A stretch of 15,227 nt of DNA from Candidatus Dadabacteria bacterium (GTDB lineage Bacteria > Desulfobacterota_D > UBA1144 > Nemesobacterales > UBA2774), in the NCBI GenBank assembly GCA_020054175.1, contig JAGVLR010000144.1:1-15227 (forward strand), in the 5' to 3' direction. Positions within the stretch are counted from its first letter, which is position 1. Every line of letters starts with the position of its first letter. Below the pieces are notes generated by a model. That model saw only the letters and a program-made list of their open reading frames with translations, was not told where the DNA came from and ran no database searches. Positions 6,722 through 14,250 of the stretch are shown piece after piece. Both the position numbers and the translations under genes were made by a program.

Positions 6722-7701
6722 GCCGTTATTTCCAGCATCCTGTCTATCGACTTTTTGGCCAGCCTCGCGGTGGCGTCGGGAACCTTAACCTCGTAGACCT
6801 CTTCTTCGAGTGACTTCAAAATCTTCTCAAGCGTTATCATCTTCATGAATCTGCAGACTGCGTCTTCCCTCGCGGGATAGAAGGTTTTGTCGGGATTCGC
6901 TTTTCTGAGCGGGTGAAGCATGCCGGTTTCGGTCGCTATGACGAACTCCCTGGCGTTCGAAGCGGAGACGTGCTTTATCATACCGCCCGTGGAAAGGAAT
7001 TTGACGTGTCCGTTACCGTTGCCATTGCTGCCGCCGTTTCCATTACCGATCGCGGAGACGTTGGCATTCTGGTAAAGCAGGCTCGTCGTGCATCCGCATT
7101 CCGGGTGAACTATCATTTCGGCCCCCGGGTGCTCGCTTTCCATCTCTTCGAGATCGCGCGTCATTATACCTGCGTGGATGTGGCACTCGCCCGGCCATAT
7201 GTGAAGCTTCCGGCCTGTGACCTTGGCGGCGTATGCCCCGAGGAACATATCCGGGAGGAACAGTATTTCCTTGTCTTCGGGGATCGACTTTACGACTTTT
7301 ACGGCGTTGGAGGACGTGCAGCAGTAATCGCTCTCGGCCTTTACCTCGGCAGTGGTGTTGATGTAGGAAACAACGACGGCGCCCGGGTGCTCCTTCTTCC
7401 AGGCCCGGAGCTGATCGGCGGTTATGGCGTCTGCAAGAGTGCATCCCGCTTTTAAGTCCGGGATCAGAACTTTCTTTTGAGGAGAGATTATGGAAGCCGT
7501 CTCGGCCATGAAATGAACGCCGCAAAAGACGATAATATCCGCATCCGTCGTGGCCGCCATCTGCGAGAGCGCGAGGGAATCGCCTGTGAAATCGGCTATA
7601 TCCTGCACCTCGGGAAGCTGGTAATTATGCGCCAGGATGACGGCATTTTTCTCTTTTCTGAGAATATCTATCTTCTCCGCAACGCTTTTGCGCTCGGTCA
7701 T
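6718..7701 (-). CDS. nadA: Quinolinate synthase NadA ([4Fe-4S] enzyme)
   Basis: NadA condenses iminoaspartate with dihydroxyacetone phosphate to quinolinate, the second step of de novo NAD synthesis, using an oxygen-sensitive [4Fe-4S] cluster. Counted from the start used here (327 residues), the three likely cluster ligands are Cys87 (LKAGCTLAD), Cys202 (HPECGC; Cys204 is the neighbour) and Cys283 (EDAVCRFMK). AHNYQLPEVQDIADFTGDS near residue 24, VVSYINTTAEVKAESD near 110 and LSTGGM near 236 are also typical. Residues 219-231 are an unusual Gly-Asn-Ser linker. The ATG at 7701 has GAGGAGAGA upstream; an ATG at 7725 would add MYKLHEER but has no ribosome site, and that extension itself encodes the Shine-Dalgarno. 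nadA follows nadC by 37 bp and ends overlapping the convergent ggt stop. Confidence 0.95.
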   Translation of the reverse strand: MTERKSVAEKIDILRKEKNAVILAHNYQLPEVQDIADFTGDSLALSQMAATTDADIIVFCGVHFMAETASIISPQKKVLIPDLKAGCTLADAITADQLRAWKKEHPGAVVVSYINTTAEVKAESDYCCTSSNAVKVVKSIPEDKEILFLPDMFLGAYAAKVTGRKLHIWPGECHIHAGIMTRDLEEMESEHPGAEMIVHPECGCTTSLLYQNANVSAIGNGNGGSNGNGNGHVKFLSTGGMIKHVSASNAREFVIATETGMLHPLRKANPDKTFYPAREDAVCRFMKMITLEKILKSLEEEVYEVKVPDATARLAKKSIDRMLEITA

Positions 7702-7710
7702 TCTCTCCTC
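7702..7710 (-). promoter_or_regulatory. Ribosome binding site that decides the nadA start
   Basis: GAGGAGAGA on the minus strand lies immediately upstream of the ATG at 7701-7699. The competing upstream ATG at 7725 is preceded by a pyrimidine-rich stretch with no Shine-Dalgarno. This favours the shorter NadA. Confidence 0.6.
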
Positions 7711-7737
7711 ATGCAGCTTATACATTGGAAAAAGGTA

Positions 7738-7766
7738 ATTATACCAGATAGAGGCCTATATCTAAA
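7738..7766 (-). promoter_or_regulatory. Candidate internal promoter for nadA at the end of nadC
   Basis: A perfect TATAAT at 7743-7738 overlaps the nadC stop and is preceded by TGG, forming an extended -10. A TTTAGA -35 candidate (4 of 6 matches) at 7766-7761 is exactly 17 bp upstream. Transcription would start near 7731, giving a 30-nt leader to the ATG at 7701 but only about 6 nt to the ATG at 7725, which agrees with the shorter NadA start. Confidence 0.4.
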
Positions 7767-8584
7767 GCCGGCGGGGAGTGGGTCATTGCGCCGACAGAGA
7801 TGAAGTTAACCCCGGTTTCGGCTATTTCCCTTACATTTTTGAGCGTAATGCCGCCCGAAGCCTCGATGAGAGCAGCCCCGGCGATGAGTCTCACGGCCTT
7901 CGACATTTCATCGGTGCTCATATTGTCGAGCATGATTATATCGGCCCCCGAGATGAGAGCTTCCTTTACTTCCTCGAGGTTCGAGGTCTCAACCTCTATC
8001 TTGAACTTGTTCTTGTACTTTTTCTTCATTATGTGAACGGCGTCCGAGATTCCACCCGCGGCCTTGATGTGGTTGTCCTTTATCAGAATGCCGTCGTAGA
8101 GACCGAAGCGGTGATTGAACCCTCCGCCTACGGACACGGCATACTTATCTAAAACGCGCATGCCAGGCACTGTCTTTCTCGTATCGAGTATCTTTACCGG
8201 AAGTCCCTCGACTGCCTTTACATATTTCGCCGTCAACGTCGCTATGCCCGAGAGGCGCTGGACTATATTGAGTGCGAGCCTCTCGCCTGAAAGAAGGGCC
8301 TGTTTCGAGCCGTTCAACTCGCAGAGCACATAACCCGATTTTACCTCTTCGCCGTCGTTAGCGTTATTGACGCATACTACTGTATGGTCGAGCTTCTGAA
8401 ATACCCTCTTTGCTATGGGGAGCCCCGCTATTACGCCGCGCGCCTTGGCGCGTATGACGGCTTTACCATCTTCGTTCTCGGTCGTGAGCGCGTTCGTCGT
8501 AATGTCTCCTTCGCCGAGGTCCTCCCTGAGCGAGTAATCTATTAACCTGTCTACACGTGTAAAATCCAGTTCTACTCTCTTCAT
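7739..8584 (-). CDS. nadC: Nicotinate-nucleotide pyrophosphorylase (quinolinate phosphoribosyltransferase) NadC
   Basis: NadC converts quinolinate and PRPP to nicotinate mononucleotide with release of CO2 and pyrophosphate, the third step of de novo NAD synthesis. The 281-residue length is usual. Family landmarks are present: REDLGEGDITT (20-30) at the N-terminus, ERLALNIVQRLSGIAT (101-116), DTRKTVPGMR (134-143), the substrate-site GGGFNHR (153-159) and KDNH (169-172), EVET (197-200), LDN at 219-221 and EASGG (241-245). Its ATG overlaps the TGA of the long nadB frame as ATGA (8581-8584). If nadB really ends at its canonical stop (8607), the gap is instead 22 bp and contains AAGGAG. A TAA lies in frame just upstream of the ATG, so no longer start is possible. 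Confidence 0.97.
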   Translation of the reverse strand: MKRVELDFTRVDRLIDYSLREDLGEGDITTNALTTENEDGKAVIRAKARGVIAGLPIAKRVFQKLDHTVVCVNNANDGEEVKSGYVLCELNGSKQALLSGERLALNIVQRLSGIATLTAKYVKAVEGLPVKILDTRKTVPGMRVLDKYAVSVGGGFNHRFGLYDGILIKDNHIKAAGGISDAVHIMKKKYKNKFKIEVETSNLEEVKEALISGADIIMLDNMSTDEMSKAVRLIAGAALIEASGGITLKNVREIAETGVNFISVGAMTHSPPALDIGLYLV

Positions 8585-10212
8585 CTGTTCTTACGCAGTC
8601 TCCTTGTTATTCGACGGGTACGAGCTTTAGCTCCCCGTCTTTTTTCATCACTATATGTTTTTTTCCACGAAGGGTCTTCTTCGGGGAAGTCTTCCCTGAT
8701 GTGAACTCCCCGCGACTCTTCCCTCATGAGAGAGAAGGCGGTTATTAAACCGCAAACTTCGAGTATCATTTCCATCTTGAGTTTATAGTAACCTGAGAGC
8801 TTCTCAAGAAGCGGCGATATCGCGGCCAGCTCATGCCCGGCCGCAACCAGCCCTTCCCCGCTCCTGACTATCCCGACGCTCCGGTTCATGATCCGTGTGG
8901 CAGCCGACTTCAGCTCCCGGAAGAATTTCAGTTCACCCGTTGCCGGGTTATGGGCTACCGAGCTGCCCTGACGGAAGGAGGAATCAAAACCCCCGCCGTC
9001 GTAGTCGAGAGCCCCGTCTACAGCACGCTTTCCGAATACGACGCATTCGAGAAGGGAATTGCTGGCGAGGCGGTTTGCGCCGTGGACACCGGTAGACGCG
9101 ACTTCCCCGCAGGCGAAAAGGCCCTTTATATTCGTCTCGCCCATGAGCCCGGTCTTTACGCCGCCTATCATATAATGAGCCGCAGGCGCTACCGGCACGA
9201 GGCTGTTCGTCATGTCGACGCCCGCGGCGAGGCAGGCTTCGTATATATTGGTGAAGCGGGATTTAAGATAAGAAGAATCCAGATGACGCATGTCGAGGTA
9301 AACGAAGTTTTTACCGGATCTTTCTATTTCAATAGATATGGCGCGGGAAACGATATCCCTCGGCGCGAGCTCGCCGAGATCGCTGTACTCATACACGAAC
9401 CTCTCGCCCGTGCCGCTTAAGAGATGCGCTCCTTCGCCCCGGAGAGCCTCCGTTATCAGGAAGCTTGCTCCGCGCTCGTTATAAAACGCCGTCGGGTGGA
9501 ACTGGACGAACTCCATATCCGAGATCGCCGCCCCGGCCCTGTAGGCGAGCGCTATGCCTTCGCCTGTCGAGCTTTCGGGATTGGTCGTCCTTTCGAACAG
9601 CGCAGAGGCACCGCCTGTCGCCAGTATCGTCGATTTGGCGAGGAACAGTATGGGCTCGAAAGCGTTTCCCAGGGCGAGAGCGCCCGAGCACGATACGCCG
9701 TCCGAAAGGAGCTCGACGACGCCCGTGCTCTCGTATTTTCTTATCGAAGGATTCTTCTCAACGGCGGCTATGAGGAACTTTACCATCTCCCTCCCCGTCG
9801 AGCTTCCTCCAGCGTGAAGGACGCGCCTCTTCGTATGGCCGCCTTCGAGGCCGAGCTCGAGCCCCGTTTCGTCCGAATCGAACTGCATCCCCTTTTCTAT
9901 CAGCTCTATTACGCGCTCCCTTCCCTCGTTTACGAGCACCTCGACGGCTTTAAGGTTGTTGAGCCCCCTCCCAGCACGCATGGTGTCGTCTATGTGAAAC
10001 CAGGCGGAGTCGTCGGGATCGACGACGGCGGCTATGCCACCCTGCGCCCAGTAGGAGTTACTTTCTTCGACCGTGGATTTGGTGAGAAGCGTGACGCTCC
10101 CGAACCCCGAGGCGTAAAGGGCCGCGTAGAGCCCCGCAAGGCCGCTGCCTATGATTAAAAAGTCGGAATATATTTCCGAGGGCCGGGGGGCGCCTGCCTG
10201 GTTAGCGCTCAT
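8581..10212 (-). CDS. nadB: L-aspartate oxidase NadB (3' end frame-shifted)
   Basis: NadB is the FAD enzyme that oxidises L-aspartate to iminoaspartate, the first step of de novo NAD synthesis. The open frame gives 543 residues. Visible features are the FAD-binding GSGLAGLYAAL (22-32), SYWAQGGIAAV (53-63), the capping-domain FVQFHPT (235-241), APRDIVSRAI with the likely catalytic R285, APAAHYMIGG with H346, and ACGEVASTGVHGANRLASNSL (367-387). After SWKK the frame runs into a 25-residue Arg/Lys-rich tail unlike the family. Dropping one A from the A7 run (plus positions 8658-8664) instead gives HIVMKKDGELKLVPVE and a TAA at 8609-8607, the ordinary NadB ending (534 residues). The enzymatic core is intact either way. 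The gene starts 29 bp after glnD. Confidence 0.93.
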   Translation of the reverse strand: MSANQAGAPRPSEIYSDFLIIGSGLAGLYAALYASGFGSVTLLTKSTVEESNSYWAQGGIAAVVDPDDSAWFHIDDTMRAGRGLNNLKAVEVLVNEGRERVIELIEKGMQFDSDETGLELGLEGGHTKRRVLHAGGSSTGREMVKFLIAAVEKNPSIRKYESTGVVELLSDGVSCSGALALGNAFEPILFLAKSTILATGGASALFERTTNPESSTGEGIALAYRAGAAISDMEFVQFHPTAFYNERGASFLITEALRGEGAHLLSGTGERFVYEYSDLGELAPRDIVSRAISIEIERSGKNFVYLDMRHLDSSYLKSRFTNIYEACLAAGVDMTNSLVPVAPAAHYMIGGVKTGLMGETNIKGLFACGEVASTGVHGANRLASNSLLECVVFGKRAVDGALDYDGGGFDSSFRQGSSVAHNPATGELKFFRELKSAATRIMNRSVGIVRSGEGLVAAGHELAAISPLLEKLSGYYKLKMEMILEVCGLITAFSLMREESRGVHIREDFPEEDPSWKKTYSDEKRRGAKARTRRITRRLRKNR

Positions 10213-10241
10213 GTGATATTACCGTTTGTCATGGGGTGATT

Positions 10242-12914
10242 TCAGCCCTGGCCGGGACCTATGGCTTCGAGGAGCGCTTCTTTTATCCGAGCGATCCTGT
10301 CGGGATCGGTTATCTTCTTTCGGTTCATGTCCACGACGTAGAATGCGTCGACGACCTGGTCGACCTTCGTCGAAATTTTGGCGTATTCGATGGAGAGCCC
10401 AAGGTCTCTGATGGTGCTCGTTATATCGTAAAGAAGCCCGGACCTGTCGTAGGTGTAAACGTCTATTACAGTTGCCGCATCCGAGGACTCGTTGTCGAGC
10501 ATGATCCTCGACGGATATTGCTGCGGTGTCGTCTTCCCGTAGAGAGGTTTTTCGAGTTTTCTTTTCGCGACGAGCTCGCCGACGCCGATTTCCTTCGCGA
10601 GAACGCGGTTCATATTCTCCCGGAGCTTCGCCCACGCCTTGTCGTCGACCTCGACGGAAGCGCCGAGACGGTTAAGGTAGAATACGTCGAGTATCCTGCC
10701 GTCGCTCCGCGTCGTGATCCTCGCCCCGAGTATGTTAAAGCCCGAGGCCGTTATCACTCCGCAGAGGCGTGAGAATATGCCGGGTTCGTCGTGGCCCCAG
10801 TACGTAAACTCGTTGTAGTCCTCTTCGGGATAAAAGAGAAGGTCCATGCCGACGGCGTCTTTGTATTTATCTATCAGGCCGAGATGATATGCGATCTTGT
10901 GCGCAGAAAACCCGAGGAAATAGGACTCTGGCATGGCCTTAAGCATCTCGCCCGCTTTCTTCCTCGATATCCTGGAGCCCGTTATCTTTATAACTTCCTC
11001 TATAATCCTCTCCTGCCTCGCGAGCGGGTCTTCGACCTTGAATACCCCTCTTTCGAGCACCTTGGCCGTCCTTATGAAAAGCTCTTTCAGAAGCATTCCC
11101 TTCCAGTTAGACCATACATCCGGGCCGACGGATTTGATGTCGGCATATGTCAGGAGATAGAGGAGTGAAAGGGTTTCGAGCGTTTTAACCGATTTTGCGA
11201 AACGTATTATAAGGCTGTAGTCGTGTATGTCCCTTCGCTGAGAGAAGTGAGACATTATGAGATGGTTCTTCACGAGAAATTCGAGCTGCCTTCTTTCTTC
11301 GTCGTTGAGCCCCATCCTCTTCGCAATCCTGGGAATCATCGCGGCGCCCTTCTCGGCATGGCCCTTACCCTCGCCCTTTCCCATGTCGTGAAAGAGGCAG
11401 GCGAGGTAAAGCACGTGTCTGCTCACGAGCGACTCCGCCGTCTTCGTCAGAAGCGGGAGCTCCTTATCGTACTTGTAGCTGAGGAGGTTTTCTATCTCCC
11501 TCACCATGAATATGGAATGGACGTCGACGGTGTAGACGTGATAGGCGTCGTGCTGCACCATGCACACTATCTTCCCGAACTCGGGGATGTAATTGCCGAG
11601 GAAGCGCAGCCTGTTCATCTCCATGAGCGTGTCGGCGACGTTCTTGCCCTTCTTCAATATCCGGAGGAAGGACGCATTGAACTCGGGGTTCGACCTTATC
11701 TTCTCGTCCATCTTCCCGTTGTTGACGTTCTCGCGTATGAGGTCGAGGAGGTAGTGGCTCATCCTCACCTGATGCTTGTCTGCGTATTCGAACGCCTTCA
11801 TGAGGTTTGCGGGATTGTCCTTGAATATGTTTACGTTCGAGACGGAAAGAACTCCCGCCTGAATGGTGAAGCCGCTGTCGAGGTTAACTGTCCTTGCAGC
11901 CCTTATGCCGGACCTGAGATCGAGCGTACATTTTTCGATTAGCCTCCTCGACTGTTCAGTAAGCTCGTTTCCCCGGAGGTAGTAAATCCGCATGAACCTT
12001 TCCACTGCCGGGAGGTCGGAGTCCTTGAACCCTAAAAATTTCGCTATCTTTTCCTGGAACTCGAAGCCGAGCCTGTCTTCCATCCGGCCTGCGAGGTAGT
12101 GGAGCTCGGATCTTACAAGCAGAAGGAAGTTGAGGCTCTTCTCGAAGATCCTGATTTCGTTCTCCATCAGTATCCCTTTCGGAAGGAGCTCTGCGAAGGT
12201 CTTCACCTTAAACTTGGCCTGTGCGATCCAGAGGGCGTAGTGTATGTCCCGGAGCCCGCCCTCGCCTTCTTTAACGTTAGGCTCGAGGAGATATACCGAT
12301 CTTCCGAAACGGTTTATCCTGTTTTCGTTCTCGGCTATTTTCTGCTGTATGAATTTATGCGACGCAGACGGCAGGAGCTCGGTAAAGAGCTTCTTGTTGA
12401 GCTCGAGGTAGAGCCTCTCGTCACCGGCGACGTATCTCGAATCGAGGAGAGACGTCAGTATTGTCGTATCGTCGTCCTCCGAGAGCTCCATGCACTCGTC
12501 TATAGTCCTCACAGAATGGCCGACATCGAGCTTGAGGTCCCAGAGAAGATACAGCAGTTTTTCGGTAACATCCTTCGCCGGCGTTTTGTGACGAGGCTTG
12601 CAGAGGATCATCAGGTCGACGTCCGAATACGGGCAAAGCTCGCTCCTTCCGTATCCGCCGAGGGCGACTATGGCGACGTTGGCAAGGTCGTTAAACCCGA
12701 GCTGCGAAAGGGCCTGCCTTATCAGTTTGTCGATTATCTCGGAGCGCTTCTGGGCCAGAATGCTGCCCGAAAGGGCCTTATTCCGCTTTGCCTTGTTGTT
12801 GTGATACTCCTTAAGCTCGGCGAGCTTCCTGTCGAGCCTTGCTTTAAGGTTCCGGTTCGACTCCGGCTCGTCCGTCATAAGGTTTACAGCTTTATTCATG
12901 TTCTTGCTCTGCAT
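10242..12914 (-). CDS. glnD: PII uridylyltransferase / uridylyl-removing enzyme GlnD
   Basis: GlnD is the bifunctional glutamine sensor that uridylylates PII proteins when nitrogen is short and removes UMP when glutamine is plentiful. The protein has 890 residues, a normal full length. The nucleotidyltransferase motif is GGYGRSELCPYSDVDLM at 86-102, with probable metal-binding D98 and D100. EPNVKEGEGGLRDIHYALW (211-229) is the second family signature. The HD domain for UMP removal carries HD at 509-510 followed by MGKGEGKGHAEKG. Two ACT domains (about 702-785 and 813-886) provide glutamine sensing. The ATG at 12914 has no Shine-Dalgarno; ATGs at 12899 and 12878 are alternatives, so the first residues are uncertain. 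It follows the O-methyltransferase by 37 bp and precedes nadB by 29 bp. Confidence 0.96.
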   Translation of the reverse strand: MQSKNMNKAVNLMTDEPESNRNLKARLDRKLAELKEYHNNKAKRNKALSGSILAQKRSEIIDKLIRQALSQLGFNDLANVAIVALGGYGRSELCPYSDVDLMILCKPRHKTPAKDVTEKLLYLLWDLKLDVGHSVRTIDECMELSEDDDTTILTSLLDSRYVAGDERLYLELNKKLFTELLPSASHKFIQQKIAENENRINRFGRSVYLLEPNVKEGEGGLRDIHYALWIAQAKFKVKTFAELLPKGILMENEIRIFEKSLNFLLLVRSELHYLAGRMEDRLGFEFQEKIAKFLGFKDSDLPAVERFMRIYYLRGNELTEQSRRLIEKCTLDLRSGIRAARTVNLDSGFTIQAGVLSVSNVNIFKDNPANLMKAFEYADKHQVRMSHYLLDLIRENVNNGKMDEKIRSNPEFNASFLRILKKGKNVADTLMEMNRLRFLGNYIPEFGKIVCMVQHDAYHVYTVDVHSIFMVREIENLLSYKYDKELPLLTKTAESLVSRHVLYLACLFHDMGKGEGKGHAEKGAAMIPRIAKRMGLNDEERRQLEFLVKNHLIMSHFSQRRDIHDYSLIIRFAKSVKTLETLSLLYLLTYADIKSVGPDVWSNWKGMLLKELFIRTAKVLERGVFKVEDPLARQERIIEEVIKITGSRISRKKAGEMLKAMPESYFLGFSAHKIAYHLGLIDKYKDAVGMDLLFYPEEDYNEFTYWGHDEPGIFSRLCGVITASGFNILGARITTRSDGRILDVFYLNRLGASVEVDDKAWAKLRENMNRVLAKEIGVGELVAKRKLEKPLYGKTTPQQYPSRIMLDNESSDAATVIDVYTYDRSGLLYDITSTIRDLGLSIEYAKISTKVDQVVDAFYVVDMNRKKITDPDRIARIKEALLEAIGPGQG

Positions 12915-12951
12915 ATTATATTACATTCATATTTGGCGGCGTTAAACCGGG

Positions 12952-13608
12952 TCAAAGCTTCAGGCTGATCGAAACTCCGTCCCTTACGGGAAGCACCGTG
13001 CTGTAAAAGCCGGGCTCGGAGTAAAGGAGCCTGGTAAATTCCCTCACGCCCAGAGTCGCCGGGGAGTCGTCTTCCGAGAGCACTCTACCGTGCCAGAGGA
13101 TGTTATCAGTGATAAAAAGGCCGCCCTTCCGGAGCTTCGCGTACGCCTTTCCGACGAGAGGTGGATACTCTTCCTTGTCTACGTCGTTGAAGATGATGTC
13201 GAAGGGCCCTTTTTCCGCGTCGAGTATAGCGGCCGCGTCGCCTACTCTTATTTCCACCCTGTCCATGAACCCCGCGCGTGAGAGATATTCCTCCGCGAGG
13301 GCGGCGTTTTCACTCGACGCGTCCGTAAATACTACCCGTCCTCGGCCGAGGACGGAGAGCGCCTTCCCGAACCAGTATGCCGAATAGCCGAAGCCCGAGC
13401 CGAGCTCGATTATCTCTTCTGCGCCGGATATCAGCGTCAGCTGGTAAAGGAGCCTCCCGACTGCAGGTCCGATTATCGGAAACCCGTTCTCGCGGGCGTA
13501 GCTCTCCATTTCCCTCCGGACTTCGTCTCCGAGGGCAGGGAAAGATTCGATATATTCTTCTATGTCGGGATTGACTATAAGGTGGTCGGGCCCGTGGGGC
13601 TGGTTCAT
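12952..13608 (-). CDS. Class I SAM-dependent O-methyltransferase (COMT / Methyltransf_3 type)
   Basis: This 218-residue protein looks like the small bacterial O-methyltransferases related to catechol and caffeoyl-CoA methyltransferases. Visible are ENGFPIIGPAVGRLL (40-54), the SAM-binding motif I ELGSGFGYSAYW (68-79), VVFTDAS (92-98) ending strand 2, GDAAAIL (123-129), the metal-site segment FNDVDKEEYPPL (140-151) and ITDNILWHGRV (166-176), where D168 and N169 fit the divalent-metal ligands of the family. The substrate cannot be told from sequence; relatives methylate catechols, flavonoids or small phenols, and many are uncharacterised. There is no signal peptide, so it should be cytoplasmic. 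Its ATG overlaps the stop of the adenosyltransferase gene as ATGA (13605-13608), indicating translational coupling. Confidence 0.85.
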   Translation of the reverse strand: MNQPHGPDHLIVNPDIEEYIESFPALGDEVRREMESYARENGFPIIGPAVGRLLYQLTLISGAEEIIELGSGFGYSAYWFGKALSVLGRGRVVFTDASSENAALAEEYLSRAGFMDRVEIRVGDAAAILDAEKGPFDIIFNDVDKEEYPPLVGKAYAKLRKGGLFITDNILWHGRVLSEDDSPATLGVREFTRLLYSEPGFYSTVLPVRDGVSISLKL

Positions 13609-14165
13609 TTCTTTCCGAACTCCACGAACGTCTCGCTGTAGCCGCTCCGCTGGTTTTCGGCCCGGGCCATCACGAAGAGAAGGTCCGACAGCCGGTTGAG
13701 ATAAACGAGGACGTTCTTCCCTACCTCTTCCTCTTCCATGAGCTTTACGACCTTCCTCTCGGCCCTTCTGGATACTGTTCGCGCAAAGTGGAGGTAGGCA
13801 CCGCCGGCGCTCCCGCTGGGGAGTATGAATTCCTTGAGGGGTTTTAACTCTTCGAGTAGCCCGTCTATGGAGGATTCGAGCTCGGTTATTCTGCCCTCGC
13901 CGATGCGCGGCACCTCGAACCCCGGCGGGCTCGCGAGTTCGGCTCCGATGATGAAAAGATCATTCTGTATGGCCTTCAGCATCGCCGAAAGGTCTTTGTC
14001 GAGGACCGCCGTTCTGGCGATGCCGAGGACGGCGTTGAGCTCGTCGACGTCGCCGTAAGCCTCTACCTTGGAAGAGGCCTTGCTTACCCTCGTCCCGCCG
14101 ATGAGCGACGTGAGTCCCTCGTCCCCCGTCTTCGTATAAACCTTGGTTATACGGACCTTGGCCAT
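13605..14165 (-). CDS. PduO-type ATP:cob(I)alamin adenosyltransferase
   Basis: This enzyme transfers the adenosyl group of ATP to cob(I)alamin, forming coenzyme B12 (adenosylcobalamin). The 186-residue protein fits the PduO/MMAB family, a trimeric four-helix bundle, not the CobA/BtuR family. Signatures are YTKTGDEGLTSLIGG at 10-24 and YGDVDELNAVLG at 37-48 (the ATP-binding N-terminal region), FILPSGS at 113-119, the arginine-rich helix RTVSRRAERKVV at 129-140 and YLNRLSDLLFVMAR at 155-168. Its role suggests that the organism uses a B12-dependent enzyme such as a mutase or class II ribonucleotide reductase, but none is encoded in this window. It lies 85 bp after trxA and is coupled to the O-methyltransferase. 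Confidence 0.93.
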   Translation of the reverse strand: MAKVRITKVYTKTGDEGLTSLIGGTRVSKASSKVEAYGDVDELNAVLGIARTAVLDKDLSAMLKAIQNDLFIIGAELASPPGFEVPRIGEGRITELESSIDGLLEELKPLKEFILPSGSAGGAYLHFARTVSRRAERKVVKLMEEEEVGKNVLVYLNRLSDLLFVMARAENQRSGYSETFVEFGKK

Positions 14166-14186
14166 GAAGGAATTCTAACCGAACAG

Positions 14187-14220
14187 CCAGACCGCTTCAA
14201 ACCTCGGTTTGGGCGGCTGG
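14187..14220 (-). terminator. Imperfect hairpin between trxA and the adenosyltransferase gene
   Basis: The arms pair in three blocks: CCAG with CTGG, CCGC with GCGG, and CAAAC with GTTTG around a CTCG loop, separated by a bulged A and a small internal loop. On the minus strand the structure is not followed by a T tract, so it is not a typical intrinsic terminator. It may reduce read-through from trxA or protect an RNA end. Confidence 0.3.
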
Positions 14221-14250
14221 ATTAATGACTGCCGTGAGGAAACGCCGTTC

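Noticed and set aside
7009..7047. Microsatellite or fresh repeat expansion in nadA
   Set aside because: The DNA repeat units are not identical; codon usage varies between units, so only the protein sequence is repetitive.
8581..8584. ATGA overlap of nadB and nadC as proof of translational coupling
   Set aside because: The overlap depends on the frame-shifted nadB end. The canonical NadB stop is at 8607, so the overlap may be an artefact.
9424..10158. A 244-codon plus-strand open frame opposite nadB
   Set aside because: It is antisense to the FAD-binding half of NadB, whose motifs are unambiguous; the translation is Arg-rich and featureless.
12099..12968. A 289-codon plus-strand open frame opposite the start of glnD
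   Set aside because: It lies across the conserved nucleotidyltransferase region of glnD, and its translation shows no domain character.
14187..14220. Cobalamin riboswitch ahead of the adenosyltransferase gene
   Set aside because: The gap is only 85 bp, too small for the usual B12 riboswitch of about 200 nt, and no B12-box sequence was seen.
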